Origin: Clostridium sp. OF03-18AA
GTDB lineage: Bacteria; Bacillota; Clostridia; Lachnospirales; Lachnospiraceae
NCBI RefSeq assembly: GCF_003478035.1
Contig: NZ_QUEP01000020.1
Span: forward strand, 23,682-51,829
Reading direction: 5' to 3'
Length of the DNA stretch: 28,148 nt
The translations under genes and the position numbers were made by a program. This document shows, one piece after another, positions 18,844 through 27,847 of this stretch. How positions within the stretch are numbered: the first letter of the stretch is position 1; every line of letters begins with the position of its first letter. The notes under the pieces are model-generated. The model was not told the origin of the DNA, did no database searches, and saw only the letters and a list, made by a program, of their open reading frames with translations.

Positions 18844-19785
18844 TTATATTGTAGTTTTTAATTTTTCCGCTATCTTTTTATATTCCGGTGTCGGAACATG
18901 GTACTCCTCTCCCATGCGGACGACCTCGTAGACGAGTCCGTCGATCTCCGACTGTTTTCCGTCCATGACATCCCTCTGCATGGAAGTCGTGGATTCCGGA
19001 GCCAGGTGGGACAGGATCTCCAGGTTCACCTTCACATAATCTTTCTCAAACGGGACGCCCATCGCGTCCGCCAGCGCCATGATCTCGCGGATCATCGCCT
19101 TGAATGTCTCGCGCTCCTCGCCCTCTCTCTGGAAATCGGCCGCCGTCGCATGATAATAGAGACCTGCTGCCCCGATCGGAGAGACGTAGGAGAATTTCTC
19201 CAGCGCATCCCGGCGGATGTTTTCAGAAAGTTCGCCGGAGATCCCGCTGTCGGAAAAGTCCTTTGCGATCTCCTTTAATTCTTCCCGGAACTCGCTTTTC
19301 TCCCGCACGCCGAATACGACCCGCAGGATCTTTCCATGCTGGACAAGGGCCCCCGGACCTTCGATATTCGCGGAGACATAGATACACCCGTCCGTCACGA
19401 GAAGCTCCGGAAGCTTCTTCTGCAGGCGGCTTCCTGTCCCGTAGATGTTGAGGATCGGGATCACAATTGTGCTCTTTTTTGCAATTTTCTGAACAAACGG
19501 AACTGTATTGTCAAGAGAGTATCCCTTCACGCACACGAGGATCACGTCCGGCTTCGCAGCTTCCCCGGCGGAGGCGATCATGCTCTCATAAGTCTCCATG
19601 TTCTCCGCCTTGACAGGGACTGTCTCCGTCGTTCCATCCCAGAGATGGCGGACAGTAAGTCCTTGCTCCTTCATCGCGGCAAGGTGGGCGTTTCTTGCGA
19701 TCAGTGTCACGTCTTTTCCCGCCTTTGTCATGTAAAATCCAAGAATTCCTCCGGTACCGCCGGCACCGATGATGACGTATTTCAT
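18844..19785 (-). CDS. Ketopantoate reductase family protein (PanE/ApbA)
   Basis: A 313-residue NADPH-dependent oxidoreductase of the 2-dehydropantoate 2-reductase family. The N-terminal Rossmann motif is YVIIGAGGTGGILGFYMTKAG (split: YVIIGAGGTG then GILGFY), with an LIARNAH strand end favouring NADPH and the VCVKGYSLDN segment typical of the family. The C-terminal helical domain contains the catalytic-type lysine region (ALEKFSYVSPIGAAGLY) and the SSM-like TSMQRDVMDGKQSEIDGL signature. Length matches PanE. AGAGGAG lies 9 bases before the ATG. No panB, panC or panD lies nearby, and the family includes reductases for other 2-oxo acids, so a role in pantothenate synthesis is probable but not proven. 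Confidence 0.88.
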   Translation of the reverse strand: MKYVIIGAGGTGGILGFYMTKAGKDVTLIARNAHLAAMKEQGLTVRHLWDGTTETVPVKAENMETYESMIASAGEAAKPDVILVCVKGYSLDNTVPFVQKIAKKSTIVIPILNIYGTGSRLQKKLPELLVTDGCIYVSANIEGPGALVQHGKILRVVFGVREKSEFREELKEIAKDFSDSGISGELSENIRRDALEKFSYVSPIGAAGLYYHATAADFQREGEERETFKAMIREIMALADAMGVPFEKDYVKVNLEILSHLAPESTTSMQRDVMDGKQSEIDGLVYEVVRMGEEYHVPTPEYKKIAEKLKTTI

Positions 19786-19960
19786 GATGATGTTCTCCTC
19801 TTCTGTTTCTTTTTCGTTTGCGTTGTGCAGATGACTACTTCGCCAGGCAATCTGCAGGCATTTTGTTTCTGCAATATACCTGCTTTCCTTTTCTTGTAAT
19901 TTTATCAGTATTTTTCACTCCGGATTCCATGTAATTCTGCTGCATGATTGATGTAAACAA

Positions 19961-19997
19961 GTGCGCGCATCTGCGGAATCTGCAAAAATGCGCGCAC
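19961..19997 (-). terminator. GC-rich hairpin after the M20 gene
   Basis: GTGCGCGCAT (19961-19970) and ATGCGCGCAC (19988-19997) are perfect complements around a 17-base loop. It lies about 100 bases after the stop of the M20 gene in its reading direction. The T-run afterwards is poor, so it is a weak terminator or a structured element. The rest of 19786-20093 is AT-rich and shows no gene. Confidence 0.45.
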
Positions 19998-20093
19998 AAC
20001 TCTAAAATCTCAATTTTCCATATTTTGGAGGAAATCAGCACATAAGAATAGACTGTCTTTTTATCCCCCGTTTTTCACATTCTCTGACCGATA

Positions 20094-21287
20094 TCAGTCT
20101 GCCTGATGCTCAACCTCGTACTTATGCTCTTCCTTGATCTTCTTCAAGGTCTCCGGCTCCCGGATCAGATCCAGGGCTGTGAATGCGAGCACCTTCGCTC
20201 CGAGCAGGATGGAATCAAGTCCCTTCTGGGAGCATGCCGCCGCAACCATCTCCTTGCTGTGACCCTTGATCGGCTCGTCGCTGATGTTGATCGTCGGCTG
20301 GATCGCCGGAACGACCTGGGAAACATTTCCGATGTCGGTGGAACCCATGAGGCGCTCCCCTGCCGGTTCCGCAGTCTCCCCGAACAGACTCAAATTCTTC
20401 GCATACACTGCATCGAAGGACGGAGTCGGAACCATGTTCTCAACCCAGTTCTGGTACGGCTTCATGCTGCCCTTTGCGCCCATTGCCATCGCGGAAGCTT
20501 CCACGATCCGCTCAACCTTCGCGTAGACGTCCTTCAGAGTGTCTGCTGCTGCCGCTCTCAGGTAGAACTTCGCCGCCGCATAATCCGGAACTGTGTTCGG
20601 CGCCTGACCGCCGTTTACGATGATCCCATGGATCCGCACATCATCACTCAGGTGCTGGCGAAGCGCATTGATGGAGTTGTATGTCTGGATCAGGGCATCC
20701 AGGGCATTGATCCCTTTTTCCGGTGCTGCTGCCGCGTGGGACGCTTTCCCCCAGAACTCGATATCGATCGGCACGCAGCCGAGTGTCTTCTCTGTCAGAT
20801 GATGACCGACGCCCGGATGTGCGGAAAGAGCCGCATCGACGTCCTTAAAATATCCCTCACGGACGAAGCTTCCCTTCGCGCTTCCGTTCTCTCCGCCTTC
20901 CTCACCAGGTGTTCCGTAGAGACGGACCTCACCGCCGACCTCATCGATCACGCTTTTTAACGCAGCCGCCGCAAGAGAAGAAGTTGCGCCAAACAGGTTA
21001 TGTCCGCAGCCATGTCCAAGTCCCACAAGAGCGTCATACTCTGCGAGGAACACCATGACCGGACCCGGTTTCCCTGATTTATAGCTCGCCGCAAATCCCG
21101 TTCTGTGACCGGCCGCCGGCATCTCCACCTCGAACCCGACACTCTTAATCTGATCTGCAAGGCGTTTGGAAGCGAAGAACTCATAATTGCTGACCTCCGG
21201 CTTCTCATGGATCTCCAGCGCGATCTGCTGGTATGTTTTTCCGTTTGCTTCTACATAATCCACAATTTTCTGCTGTAATTCATCCAT
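20094..21287 (-). CDS. M20-family metallopeptidase/amidohydrolase, AbgB-like
   Basis: A 397-residue cytosolic metalloenzyme that hydrolyses an amide bond, in the p-aminobenzoyl-glutamate hydrolase (AbgB)/aminoacylase branch of M20D. Metal-binding and catalytic elements are visible: EYDAL (83-87), GHGCGHN (91-97; His92, Cys94, His96), the catalytic Glu pair in TPGEEGGENG (Glu129/Glu130), and His157 (AHPGVGHH). The dimerisation domain is inserted after GKASHAAAAPEKGINALDA. The ATG at 21287 has AGGAG 10 bases upstream; a frame extension to 21308 lacks one. No signal peptide. It lies downstream of the PutP-type symporter but is separated from it by a terminator, so it is probably a separate unit. 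Substrate not readable; peptide or N-acyl amino acid is likely. Confidence 0.9.
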   Translation of the reverse strand: MDELQQKIVDYVEANGKTYQQIALEIHEKPEVSNYEFFASKRLADQIKSVGFEVEMPAAGHRTGFAASYKSGKPGPVMVFLAEYDALVGLGHGCGHNLFGATSSLAAAALKSVIDEVGGEVRLYGTPGEEGGENGSAKGSFVREGYFKDVDAALSAHPGVGHHLTEKTLGCVPIDIEFWGKASHAAAAPEKGINALDALIQTYNSINALRQHLSDDVRIHGIIVNGGQAPNTVPDYAAAKFYLRAAAADTLKDVYAKVERIVEASAMAMGAKGSMKPYQNWVENMVPTPSFDAVYAKNLSLFGETAEPAGERLMGSTDIGNVSQVVPAIQPTINISDEPIKGHSKEMVAAACSQKGLDSILLGAKVLAFTALDLIREPETLKKIKEEHKYEVEHQAD

Positions 21288-21481
21288 TGTCCACAATCTC
21301 CTTTTCATTTATCTTCTGCGGTGTATAGGACGGATCATAGCCGTTCCGTCGCATAAATAAATCTGACGCTCTGTTCAGCTTCAGCAGTCACCACAATATT
21401 TTTTTAAGTTCTGGCAAAAACCCACTTGTCAGGTCTCTTAATGTGCATTATAGTTCTTTTTCTCTTTCTTTTCAATACACT

Positions 21482-21546
21482 CCGCACTAAAAAAAGCGCA
21501 CCAGCCTCATCACGCAAGTAATGAGAATATAGTGCGCATTTTTTCT
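21482..21546 (-). terminator. Terminator of the symporter gene
   Basis: GCGCAC and GTGCGC form the base of a stem that continues with CCTCAT/ATGAG pairing (about 21495-21537), bordered by A-runs and T-runs on both sides, about 20-80 bases after the putP stop. Works on the minus strand and perhaps on both. The rest of 21288-21564 is the AT-rich leader of the M20 gene. Confidence 0.8.
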
Positions 21547-21564
21547 TCTCAGCCGCTAAGAAGC

Positions 21565-23097
21565 TTACTTTCCTTCTCTCACCGCATCAAATTCATCCTG
21601 AATCTCCTTCGACGGCTCACCGGTCGCAAGACTGACCGCGATCAGAACGACCATTGCAACGATAAACGCCGGAAGAAGCTCATACACATTCCATGCACCG
21701 CCTAACGGACGAACGCAGTATTTCCATACAAATACCATGACTCCGCCTGCGATCATACCAGCAAGCGCACCGTTCCTGTTGGAACGTTTCCAGAATAATG
21801 CCGCAAGAACGACAGGTCCAAACACTGCACCGAATCCAGCCCAAGCGAAGGACACGATTCCAAATACGGAGCTGTCAGGATTTCCCGCTAAAAATACTGC
21901 GATCACTGCGATAAAGAGAACCGTCGCCCGGGCAACATGGATCGTTCTCTTCTCAGTAAGGTTTACGCCGAACATCCCCTTTAACAGGTTCTCAGAAACA
22001 GCGGAGGATGCCGCAAGAAGCTGGGAATCTGCGGTGGACATCGTGCAGGCTAAGATTCCGGCAAGTGTGATTCCCGCACCCACGATCGCGAGGAATCCAT
22101 GCTGGCTTAAGAGTGTCGCAACCTGAATGATGATCGTCTCAGAAGCGGAGCCCTTTAACTCTGCCATCACGCCATTCTTTGAGAGGCTGTAACCGACAAC
22201 GCCGATAAAGATCGCAACTGCCATAGAGATTACGACCCATACCGTCGCGATCCGTCTGGAAAGTGATATATTCTCCTCGCTTTCCGTCGCCATAAAGCGG
22301 AGAAGCACATGCGGAACTCCAAAGTAACCAAGCCCCCAGGCAAGAGTAGAGACGGTTGTTATGGTTCCATAAGAGGAAGCGGTTCCTGCCTCGCTGTTAT
22401 ATGTAGCTGTTAATGATAAAAATCCCGGAAGTTCTCTCGCATTTGCAAGAACTGTGCTGACACCGCCGCTCATGGATACGCCAAAGCATACCACAAGGAC
22501 AAGCGCGATCGTCATAACAATACTCTGGATCAGATCCGTAAAGCTCGCCGCCATGAATCCACCGAGTGCTGTGTAACCGACAATAACGACAGCACTGATC
22601 AGCATAGCCGCCGTATACGGAATTCCGAATAATGTGGAGAACAGTTTTCCACATGCCGCGAATCCGGACGCTGTATACGGGACAAAAAAGATAATAATAA
22701 AAATTGCGGAAATTCCCAATAACAGTTTCGAGTCATCGCGATACCTGTTTGCAAAGAAATCCGGCAGTGTGATCGAATTCGTCTTTGCGCTGTATCTCCT
22801 AATACGTTTCGCCACGATCAGCCAGTTTAAATAGGTACCGATGGCAAGTCCGATCGCAGTCCAGGATGCATCACAGATACCGCTGAGATAAGCCACTCCC
22901 GGCAGTCCCATCAGCAGCCAGCTGCTCATATCCGATGCCTCCGCACTCATTGCAGTCACAAAAGGACCTAATTTTCTTCCGCCAAGATAGAAATCACTGG
23001 AGTCATTATTTCCCTTAGAATAAAAGAAACCAATTGCCAGCATCATCACCAGATAGGCAATGATCACAAGAAAAACACCGATGATTGCTCCATTCAT
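21565..23097 (-). CDS. putP: Sodium/proline symporter (PutP), SSF family
   Basis: Sodium-coupled solute importer of 510 residues with about 13 membrane helices. The N-terminal SDFYLGGRKLGPFVTAMSAE and ASDMSSWLLMGLPG blocks (about 34-68) match PutP closely; Asp56 corresponds to the sodium-site aspartate (Asp55 in Escherichia coli PutP). ALGGFMAASFTDLIQ and the later ADSQLLAASSAVSEN block are also PutP-like. Length is typical (about 500). AGAGGAAG lies about 9 bases before the ATG at 23097. A promoter with -35 TTGCAA and -10 TATACT lies just upstream, and a terminator downstream, so it is a single-gene unit. Proline is the most likely substrate by similarity; the neighbouring M20 enzyme makes another amino-acid-like substrate possible. 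Confidence 0.93.
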   Translation of the reverse strand: MNGAIIGVFLVIIAYLVMMLAIGFFYSKGNNDSSDFYLGGRKLGPFVTAMSAEASDMSSWLLMGLPGVAYLSGICDASWTAIGLAIGTYLNWLIVAKRIRRYSAKTNSITLPDFFANRYRDDSKLLLGISAIFIIIFFVPYTASGFAACGKLFSTLFGIPYTAAMLISAVVIVGYTALGGFMAASFTDLIQSIVMTIALVLVVCFGVSMSGGVSTVLANARELPGFLSLTATYNSEAGTASSYGTITTVSTLAWGLGYFGVPHVLLRFMATESEENISLSRRIATVWVVISMAVAIFIGVVGYSLSKNGVMAELKGSASETIIIQVATLLSQHGFLAIVGAGITLAGILACTMSTADSQLLAASSAVSENLLKGMFGVNLTEKRTIHVARATVLFIAVIAVFLAGNPDSSVFGIVSFAWAGFGAVFGPVVLAALFWKRSNRNGALAGMIAGGVMVFVWKYCVRPLGGAWNVYELLPAFIVAMVVLIAVSLATGEPSKEIQDEFDAVREGK

Positions 23098-23158
23098 TTT
23101 TCATACTTCCTCTCATTTTAGTCTGCTATATTAGTTTAATAAAGCGTTAATGTAGTTT

Positions 23159-23186
23159 AGTATATCAGAAAATGGCCGGATTGCAA
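23159..23186 (-). promoter_or_regulatory. SigA-type promoter of putP
   Basis: Minus strand: -35 TTGCAA (23181-23186), 16-base spacer, -10 TATACT (23159-23164). It lies about 60 bases before the ATG. Confidence 0.5.
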
Positions 23187-23212
23187 GTGTTTTCCAGGGA
23201 TTTGTGTCCGAA

Positions 23213-23245
23213 AAAAGGTCGGCACATTTCCCGTGCCGACCTTTT
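23213..23245 (-). terminator. Terminator after the cell-wall-binding surface gene
   Basis: A perfect 13-bp stem (AAAAGGTCGGCAC/GTGCCGACCTTTT, loop 7) followed by T-run on the minus strand, about 45 bases after the stop codon. Classical intrinsic terminator. Confidence 0.9.
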
Positions 23246-23288
23246 CCTGTCTTTCTTCAATTTTCATGGGATCCTGATTTCGGTATCA

Positions 23289-25311
23289 TTACCGCTTCTC
23301 ATCCCAGCTTCCGTCCTCCCGGACAAACCAGCCGTCCGGTGTCATGCGGTTCGCGAACATGATTCCCTTTGTTCCGTCGGAAACCGGATTAAAGTAATAC
23401 CACTTTCCGTCGATCTGGACCCAGCCGGTCTTCATTCCGGTGTTGGCATCCACGTAGAACCAGTTTCCGTAAACCGGATCAAAGATCCATCCGGTAGCCA
23501 GATAGCCATCTGTATCAAATGCCCACCAGTTTCCATCGATCTGAATCCACTCATAACTCTGAGCTGCAGAAGAATTGCCGGATCCGGAATTTACTGCTCC
23601 CGCTGCCTTCGGATAACTTCCGTCTGCGTAACGGAACCACCAGCCTGTGTTTGTCTGTATCCAGTGACTGTAGCCATCATTCAGGCTTCCGTTGTCATTC
23701 TTTAACATCTCTTCGGTAAGTGTCTTTCCGGAAACAATACCGGAATTTTCATTCACATAGCCTTTTTTCGCATCCTTCGCGGTTGCTCCCAGTCCCGGGT
23801 TGTTGGTTCCGGATTTCGGCATCTTGCTGTTCGCCGGTTTGGAAGTTTCCTCATAATCGTCACTGTCACTCTCCGGATAGCGTGCTGTCAGAACGCCATT
23901 CTTCCAGGTAATCGCATAGTTCTTTGCAGAAAGTCCGGACGGAACGATCTCATAAGTATACTCACGGCTTTCCACTGTGTAATCGCAGGTTACAACCAGC
24001 GTTCCTGTAAGAACAGCTTCCGTCTCGCCGTTTACAAATCCATCATAAACAACTGTATACTCCGGTGCTTTTGCTCCGAATACAACATTCTTATCCTCTG
24101 CAGTGATCACAAGCGGAGCCTGTGTGATCGCAAAGTCGTAGGAAACACTTCCCTCCGTGTAATTCTTTCCTTCCGAAACACTGTAAACCACACGGTACTC
24201 TCCCACATCGACCGGATCAGACGTTAAGACCTCATTCGTCTCCCGGTTCGTGATCACGCGGCTCATCGTACCGTCCCCGTCCGTTGCCGGAGTCAGATCC
24301 ACAGCTTTTCCGTCATAGACACGAATTGTATACAGATTTGCGGAATCAGTGAAGACCGGGGTTCTGTGCTGTACTTTCAATGTACCCGGTACAATCTCTA
24401 CCTTATAGTTCTTCAGACCATCTACCACTGCCTGAACCGCATACTCCCCGACATCATAGCCTTTTGTATATGCAGTCACAAATGATAAAACAGCATGCTG
24501 ATTTTCAAGAGTTTCTTCTCCTACCATGCCCTTTACCGAATCAACAGTAAACTTCGGAGCTTCTTCCAGATAGGTTGTCTCCTGATCTGCTGTCACAACC
24601 TGAATCTCTTTCTGCGTGATCGTTACAATCGCGCTTCCTGTGTAAGGTTTGTAGTTCGGTGCTGTGATCCGATAGTAAACCGTATAAGTTCCGGCATCGA
24701 TAAGTTCCGGTGCATCTGTTCCGGTATAAGTATCCAGCTCCAGTCCGTACTCTACCACCTCATCTTTTACAAGCTCATCCTGTACAGAAACCTCGATCAC
24801 ATGTGAATGACCATCATAGATTCCATCATATCCCTTCGCCGTGACGTTTTTCATCTCGGCTTCTGTGATTGCAAATTCATACGAAATTAAACCTGCCTGA
24901 TAATTGGTTCCCTCTGCGACCGAATACGTAGCCTTATAGGTTCCCACATTGACCGGATCCGTTGTCAGAACATCACCCGTCTCTGTATTTTCAACGATAT
25001 AACTTCTTGCACCGTCTCCATCTGTCGATGGTGTGAGATCCACAGAAGTTCCATCGTAGACTCTGCTTCCATCCAGATTTTCTTTTATCTCTCCGTTTTC
25101 TCCTTTATCACTATCCTCAGCAAGCACCCCCTGACAAATTTTTAACAGCATTTGCCGGTGTCATGCGCATTGCCTGTGCATTCATAATTCCTTCCATCCT
25201 CGCGAAGTCGGAAAGCTCATCCGCAAATGTTGTCAGACCGAACTACGCATTCTGTATACATAGAATTGCCGCCATTCCGATCGCGGCTGCTCTTTGAAGT
25301 CGTTTTCTCAT
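23289..25311 (-). pseudogene. Surface protein with MBG-like and cell-wall-binding repeats, leader broken by a stop and a frameshift
   Basis: The open part (620 codons, from about 25151) has N-terminal Ig-like/MBG-type repeats: YDGTSVDLTPSTDGDG and YDGKAVDLTPATDGDG mark two copies, with YEFAITEAE and YDFAITQAP ends. After a linker come C-terminal cell-wall-binding repeats rich in Trp/Tyr/Gly (SHWIQTNTGWWFRYADG, WIQIDGNWWAFDTDG, WVQIDGKWYYFNP) of choline/glucan-binding type. The intact-looking start is upstream: ATG at 25311 with AGGAG 8 bases before it and a signal peptide (MRKRLQRAAAIGMAAIL). This frame meets TAG at 25243-25245 (codon 23; CAG is the likely ancestor), then continues sensibly to a G5 run (25127-25131), where losing one G joins the repeat frame. 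Two lesions point to a decaying gene. As sequenced the 620-codon frame has no secretion signal. Confidence 0.75.
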
Positions 25312-25353
25312 ACTGCCATCTCCTTTGTGTTGTCATCATAAGACTTTTTTCCT

Positions 25354-25381
25354 AATATATCGAACTTTTCACCAGCTCAAA
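25354..25381 (-). promoter_or_regulatory. Weak candidate promoter of the broken surface gene
   Basis: Minus strand -10 TATATT (25354-25359), with TTGAGC or ATTTGA 15-17 bases upstream as a poor -35. A weak -35 would suit an activated promoter. Confidence 0.3.
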
Positions 25382-25418
25382 TATCAGACTTTATTCTACT
25401 ATTTTTCATTTGCCAATC

Positions 25419-25459
25419 AATAGACTTGGAACGAATAGACTTGCAACAGGAACGAATAG
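25419..25459 (-). promoter_or_regulatory. Direct repeats resembling a LytTR-regulator site
   Basis: On the minus strand CTATTCGTTCC occurs at 25459-25449 and again at 25438-25428, starting 21 bp apart; a third, partial copy CTATTGATTGG follows. LytTR-domain regulators bind pairs of short direct repeats about two helical turns apart, and the adjacent upstream gene encodes one. The repeats lie between that gene's stop and the surface gene's promoter. Confidence 0.5.
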
Positions 25460-25462
25460 TTG

Positions 25463-26206
25463 CTATCTGCTGTTCACAAATTCGATCTCCGAAATATTGA
25501 ACAGGATGCAGCCGCAGTGCCCCGGAAAAGTCGGGAAGCATGTGACCTTCAGATTCACATCGATTTCCGGGCTGTAGTCGATGAGCTCCAGTTTCTCCCC
25601 GTAAAGGACGGCCCGTTCATAGCTTCGAAGCCATTTGGAATCCATATTGCTGAAAAGACTTCCGAATGAATTTCCGATCAGCCGGTCTAACGGCAGTTTT
25701 TCCAGCCTCGCAAGTTCCGGATTTCCATAGCGGAAGATCCAGTCAACTGCTCGTTTCTCCTCATCAAATACCATCTCGATATCCGTAAATGCGAATGGGA
25801 GTTGATCGAAACTGCGGTAATAGTCATGGTACTCATCATTCGTCATCGGGACCCCATGATTCTGAAATTCCCGGATCATGCCCTGCTGGACATTCCGGAG
25901 TGTTTTCATGATCTCCCCTTTCTTACGGGCCGTATACCCCAGAGATTCCCCATTACTGAGATTGATGGTATCCGTGACGTTGTGAATTGCCATGACAGCC
26001 ACAAGGCAGCCGCGATGCACCCGCAAAAATCCGTCCCCGATCTTCTCCTCGATCTCCCCAAGCGTCATCGTCGTCCGATACACCTGGTCTCCCAGCACAT
26101 GGATATTTGCGTATTTTCCATTCATCAGAACATATAAGATCGTACTCACTCTTAAAGCGATCGTTTTCCTCGCCGAGACGATCGTTATGTATCTTTCTTC
26201 TGGCAT
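25463..26206 (-). CDS. LytTR DNA-binding regulator with C-terminal PAS-like domain
   Basis: A 247-residue cytosolic regulator. Residues 1-103 are a LytTR DNA-binding domain: an ILYVLMNGKYANIHVLGDQ strand pair, the TTMTLGEIEEKIGDGFLRVHRGCLVA core (split here: TLGEIEEKIGDG, FLRVHRGCLVA) and the closing LSNGESLGYTARKKGEIM. Residues about 130-245 look like a PAS domain (FDQLPFAFTDIEMVFDEE, GNPELARLEKLPLDRLIGNSF, then a CILFNISEIEF strand). This order, DNA-binding first and sensor second, without a receiver domain, is the reverse of the usual LytTR response regulators. The ATG at 26206 has CGGAGGA 8 bases upstream. It directly precedes the broken surface gene, whose promoter region carries LytTR-like repeats, so it probably regulates that gene or its homologues. 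Confidence 0.87.
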   Translation of the reverse strand: MPEERYITIVSARKTIALRVSTILYVLMNGKYANIHVLGDQVYRTTMTLGEIEEKIGDGFLRVHRGCLVAVMAIHNVTDTINLSNGESLGYTARKKGEIMKTLRNVQQGMIREFQNHGVPMTNDEYHDYYRSFDQLPFAFTDIEMVFDEEKRAVDWIFRYGNPELARLEKLPLDRLIGNSFGSLFSNMDSKWLRSYERAVLYGEKLELIDYSPEIDVNLKVTCFPTFPGHCGCILFNISEIEFVNSR

Positions 26207-26391
26207 GAAACAGTTCCTCCGTAAGATTTTATATTTTATTGAAGCTTTTATATCTGAAATTATAAGTGGATTTCACAGCAGAATCAATTCTACCTGCACA
26301 AGATGTCGAAATTTGGATTTTTGAGATTCCCAAACACAGAAAGACATAAAAGGAGAAGTAAACAGATCGAATAGCAGAATGATGAGACAAT

Positions 26392-26433
26392 CACTTCGCA
26401 ATATATCAGCTTTATTTTGATATATTGCGAAGT
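26392..26433. repeat. 16-bp inverted repeat downstream of the AAA ATPase gene
   Basis: Arms 26392-26408 and 26418-26433 (ACTTCGCAA.ATATCA type) pair fully except for one extra A, around a 9-base loop. It lies about 55 bases after the ATPase stop in its reading direction; no T-run follows on that strand. May be a weak terminator or the edge of an inserted segment. The rest of 26207-26487 is AT-rich with no gene. Confidence 0.4.
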
Positions 26434-26487
26434 ATAATATCTAGATAAAGTCAGTGCTACGTAGCTCCCTGAAAAAGATGCACACTT

Positions 26488-27807
26488 TTATATTTCTTTT
26501 AGCAAAAATGCCATATAGAGTGGAAGTGTAAGTATCTGTTCCGCACGTCCAACATTATAGTCTCCAAGTTTGATTGCATGACTGACATGGTATTTTTCAG
26601 GATGATTCAGGATTGTTCTGGTGCTTTTTGTATTACCTGTAGATGCTTTTACCTCTACCAATGTGCATTCACCTTTATAACGGATCACAAAATCCACCTC
26701 AAGTCCACTGTCTTTATGGAAATAGTAAAGTTTTCTTCCCATTTTACTGAAAATATCAGCAATCAGATTTTCGAAAACTGCTCCTTTATAAGCATGAAGA
26801 TTTCCTTGAAGAATATCGTATTGCGTACCATCCTCCAACATGCTGACAAACAGACCACAATCGCGCATATACACTTTAAATGTATTTTCTTCTGCATTTC
26901 CGTCTAAAGGCAGTTCCGTAATACTAAGATTATAACAGCGCACAATAATACCTGCATCCTCGATCCATTGCAAGCTTCCAGCATACTTTGAAGCGGTAGA
27001 TCCCTTTTTGACAATTGAATACTGAAATTTCTTATTTTCTTTACTGAGTTGTTTAGGAATAGACTGAAAACATTCTTTGATCCTTGATTTATCTTTTTTT
27101 TCTGCGTATTTTATCATATCATCTTCATATGACCGAACAATATCTCGTTGAATCTGTAGAACTTCGTCCATCTGTTTTGTGCTTACAAATGTCTGTACCA
27201 CATCCGGCATGCCGCCAACAACTGTATACTGCAAGAGCAACTGTTTCATACGCTTGTGCAATGCTTCCGGAACTGTTTTTTCATTCTGCAAACATGTTTT
27301 CAACAGTTCAATCACCGGAGTTTCAATTCCATTTGCCCACAGGAATTCTTCAAAATCCAGTGGATACATATCAATTACCGTTTCCGACCCAACTGGGACC
27401 GATTTTGGTTCTTTTCCATATCCTTTTACACCCAAAAGTGATCCCGTACCTATCACATCGTAACGCCCATCCATGCGAAAAAATTTCAAAGCTGTTCGAG
27501 CTTCTGGGCACTCCTGAATTTCATCCAGGACTAAAACAGTATTGCCACTTTCAAAGACTGCTTCCTTACCAAGTAAGGCCGAGAGCATCATAACAATCGT
27601 ATCTACTTCCAGAGAGCCTGAGAATACAGCAACATAGTCTGGATTTTCAAAAAAATTCAAATACACAACATTTTTATAATTTTTCTTTGCGAAATCAAGA
27701 ACAGAAAATGTTTTGCCACATTGCCTGCACCCCTTAATAATCAATGGTTTTCGATTTTCTGTGTTTTTCCAAGCGATTAATTTTTTTTCAATTTTTCTTT
27801 TCAGCAT
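26488..27807 (-). CDS. AAA-type ATPase with DUF4143 domain
   Basis: A 439-residue protein of the AAA_14/DUF4143 family. The N-terminal ATPase domain has Walker A GCRQCGKT (26-33), Walker B VLVLDEIQ (91-98) and a GTGSLLGV sensor segment (about 118-125). The C-terminal DUF4143 region (about 205-420) includes DSGLEVDFVIRYKG and TLVEVKAS, which resemble the conserved acid-acid-lysine pattern of restriction-endonuclease-like folds. The family is widespread and poorly characterised, often in accessory DNA. The ATG at 27807 has GAGGTG 8 bases upstream. Base composition is clearly more AT-rich than the rest of the window, and it lies next to a tRNA gene with a decayed duplicate end, which suggests acquisition by transfer. 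Confidence 0.9.
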   Translation of the reverse strand: MLKRKIEKKLIAWKNTENRKPLIIKGCRQCGKTFSVLDFAKKNYKNVVYLNFFENPDYVAVFSGSLEVDTIVMMLSALLGKEAVFESGNTVLVLDEIQECPEARTALKFFRMDGRYDVIGTGSLLGVKGYGKEPKSVPVGSETVIDMYPLDFEEFLWANGIETPVIELLKTCLQNEKTVPEALHKRMKQLLLQYTVVGGMPDVVQTFVSTKQMDEVLQIQRDIVRSYEDDMIKYAEKKDKSRIKECFQSIPKQLSKENKKFQYSIVKKGSTASKYAGSLQWIEDAGIIVRCYNLSITELPLDGNAEENTFKVYMRDCGLFVSMLEDGTQYDILQGNLHAYKGAVFENLIADIFSKMGRKLYYFHKDSGLEVDFVIRYKGECTLVEVKASTGNTKSTRTILNHPEKYHVSHAIKLGDYNVGRAEQILTLPLYMAFLLKEI

Positions 27808-27847
27808 AATGATTTCACCTCTTTTCTATAGAGTACAACGGAATATT

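Noticed and set aside
19835..20041. 68-codon frame in the gap before the ketopantoate reductase gene
   Set aside because: Covers the GC-rich hairpin, lacks a ribosome binding site, and has an unlikely Cys/Phe/Lys mix.
20106..20960. 284-codon + strand frame opposite the M20 gene
   Set aside because: Complement of a well-supported metallopeptidase; no start signal and no domain pattern.
21565..23097. Operon of putP with the M20 gene
   Set aside because: A strong hairpin terminator at 21482-21546 and a 277-base gap separate them, so joint transcription is not supported by the sequence.
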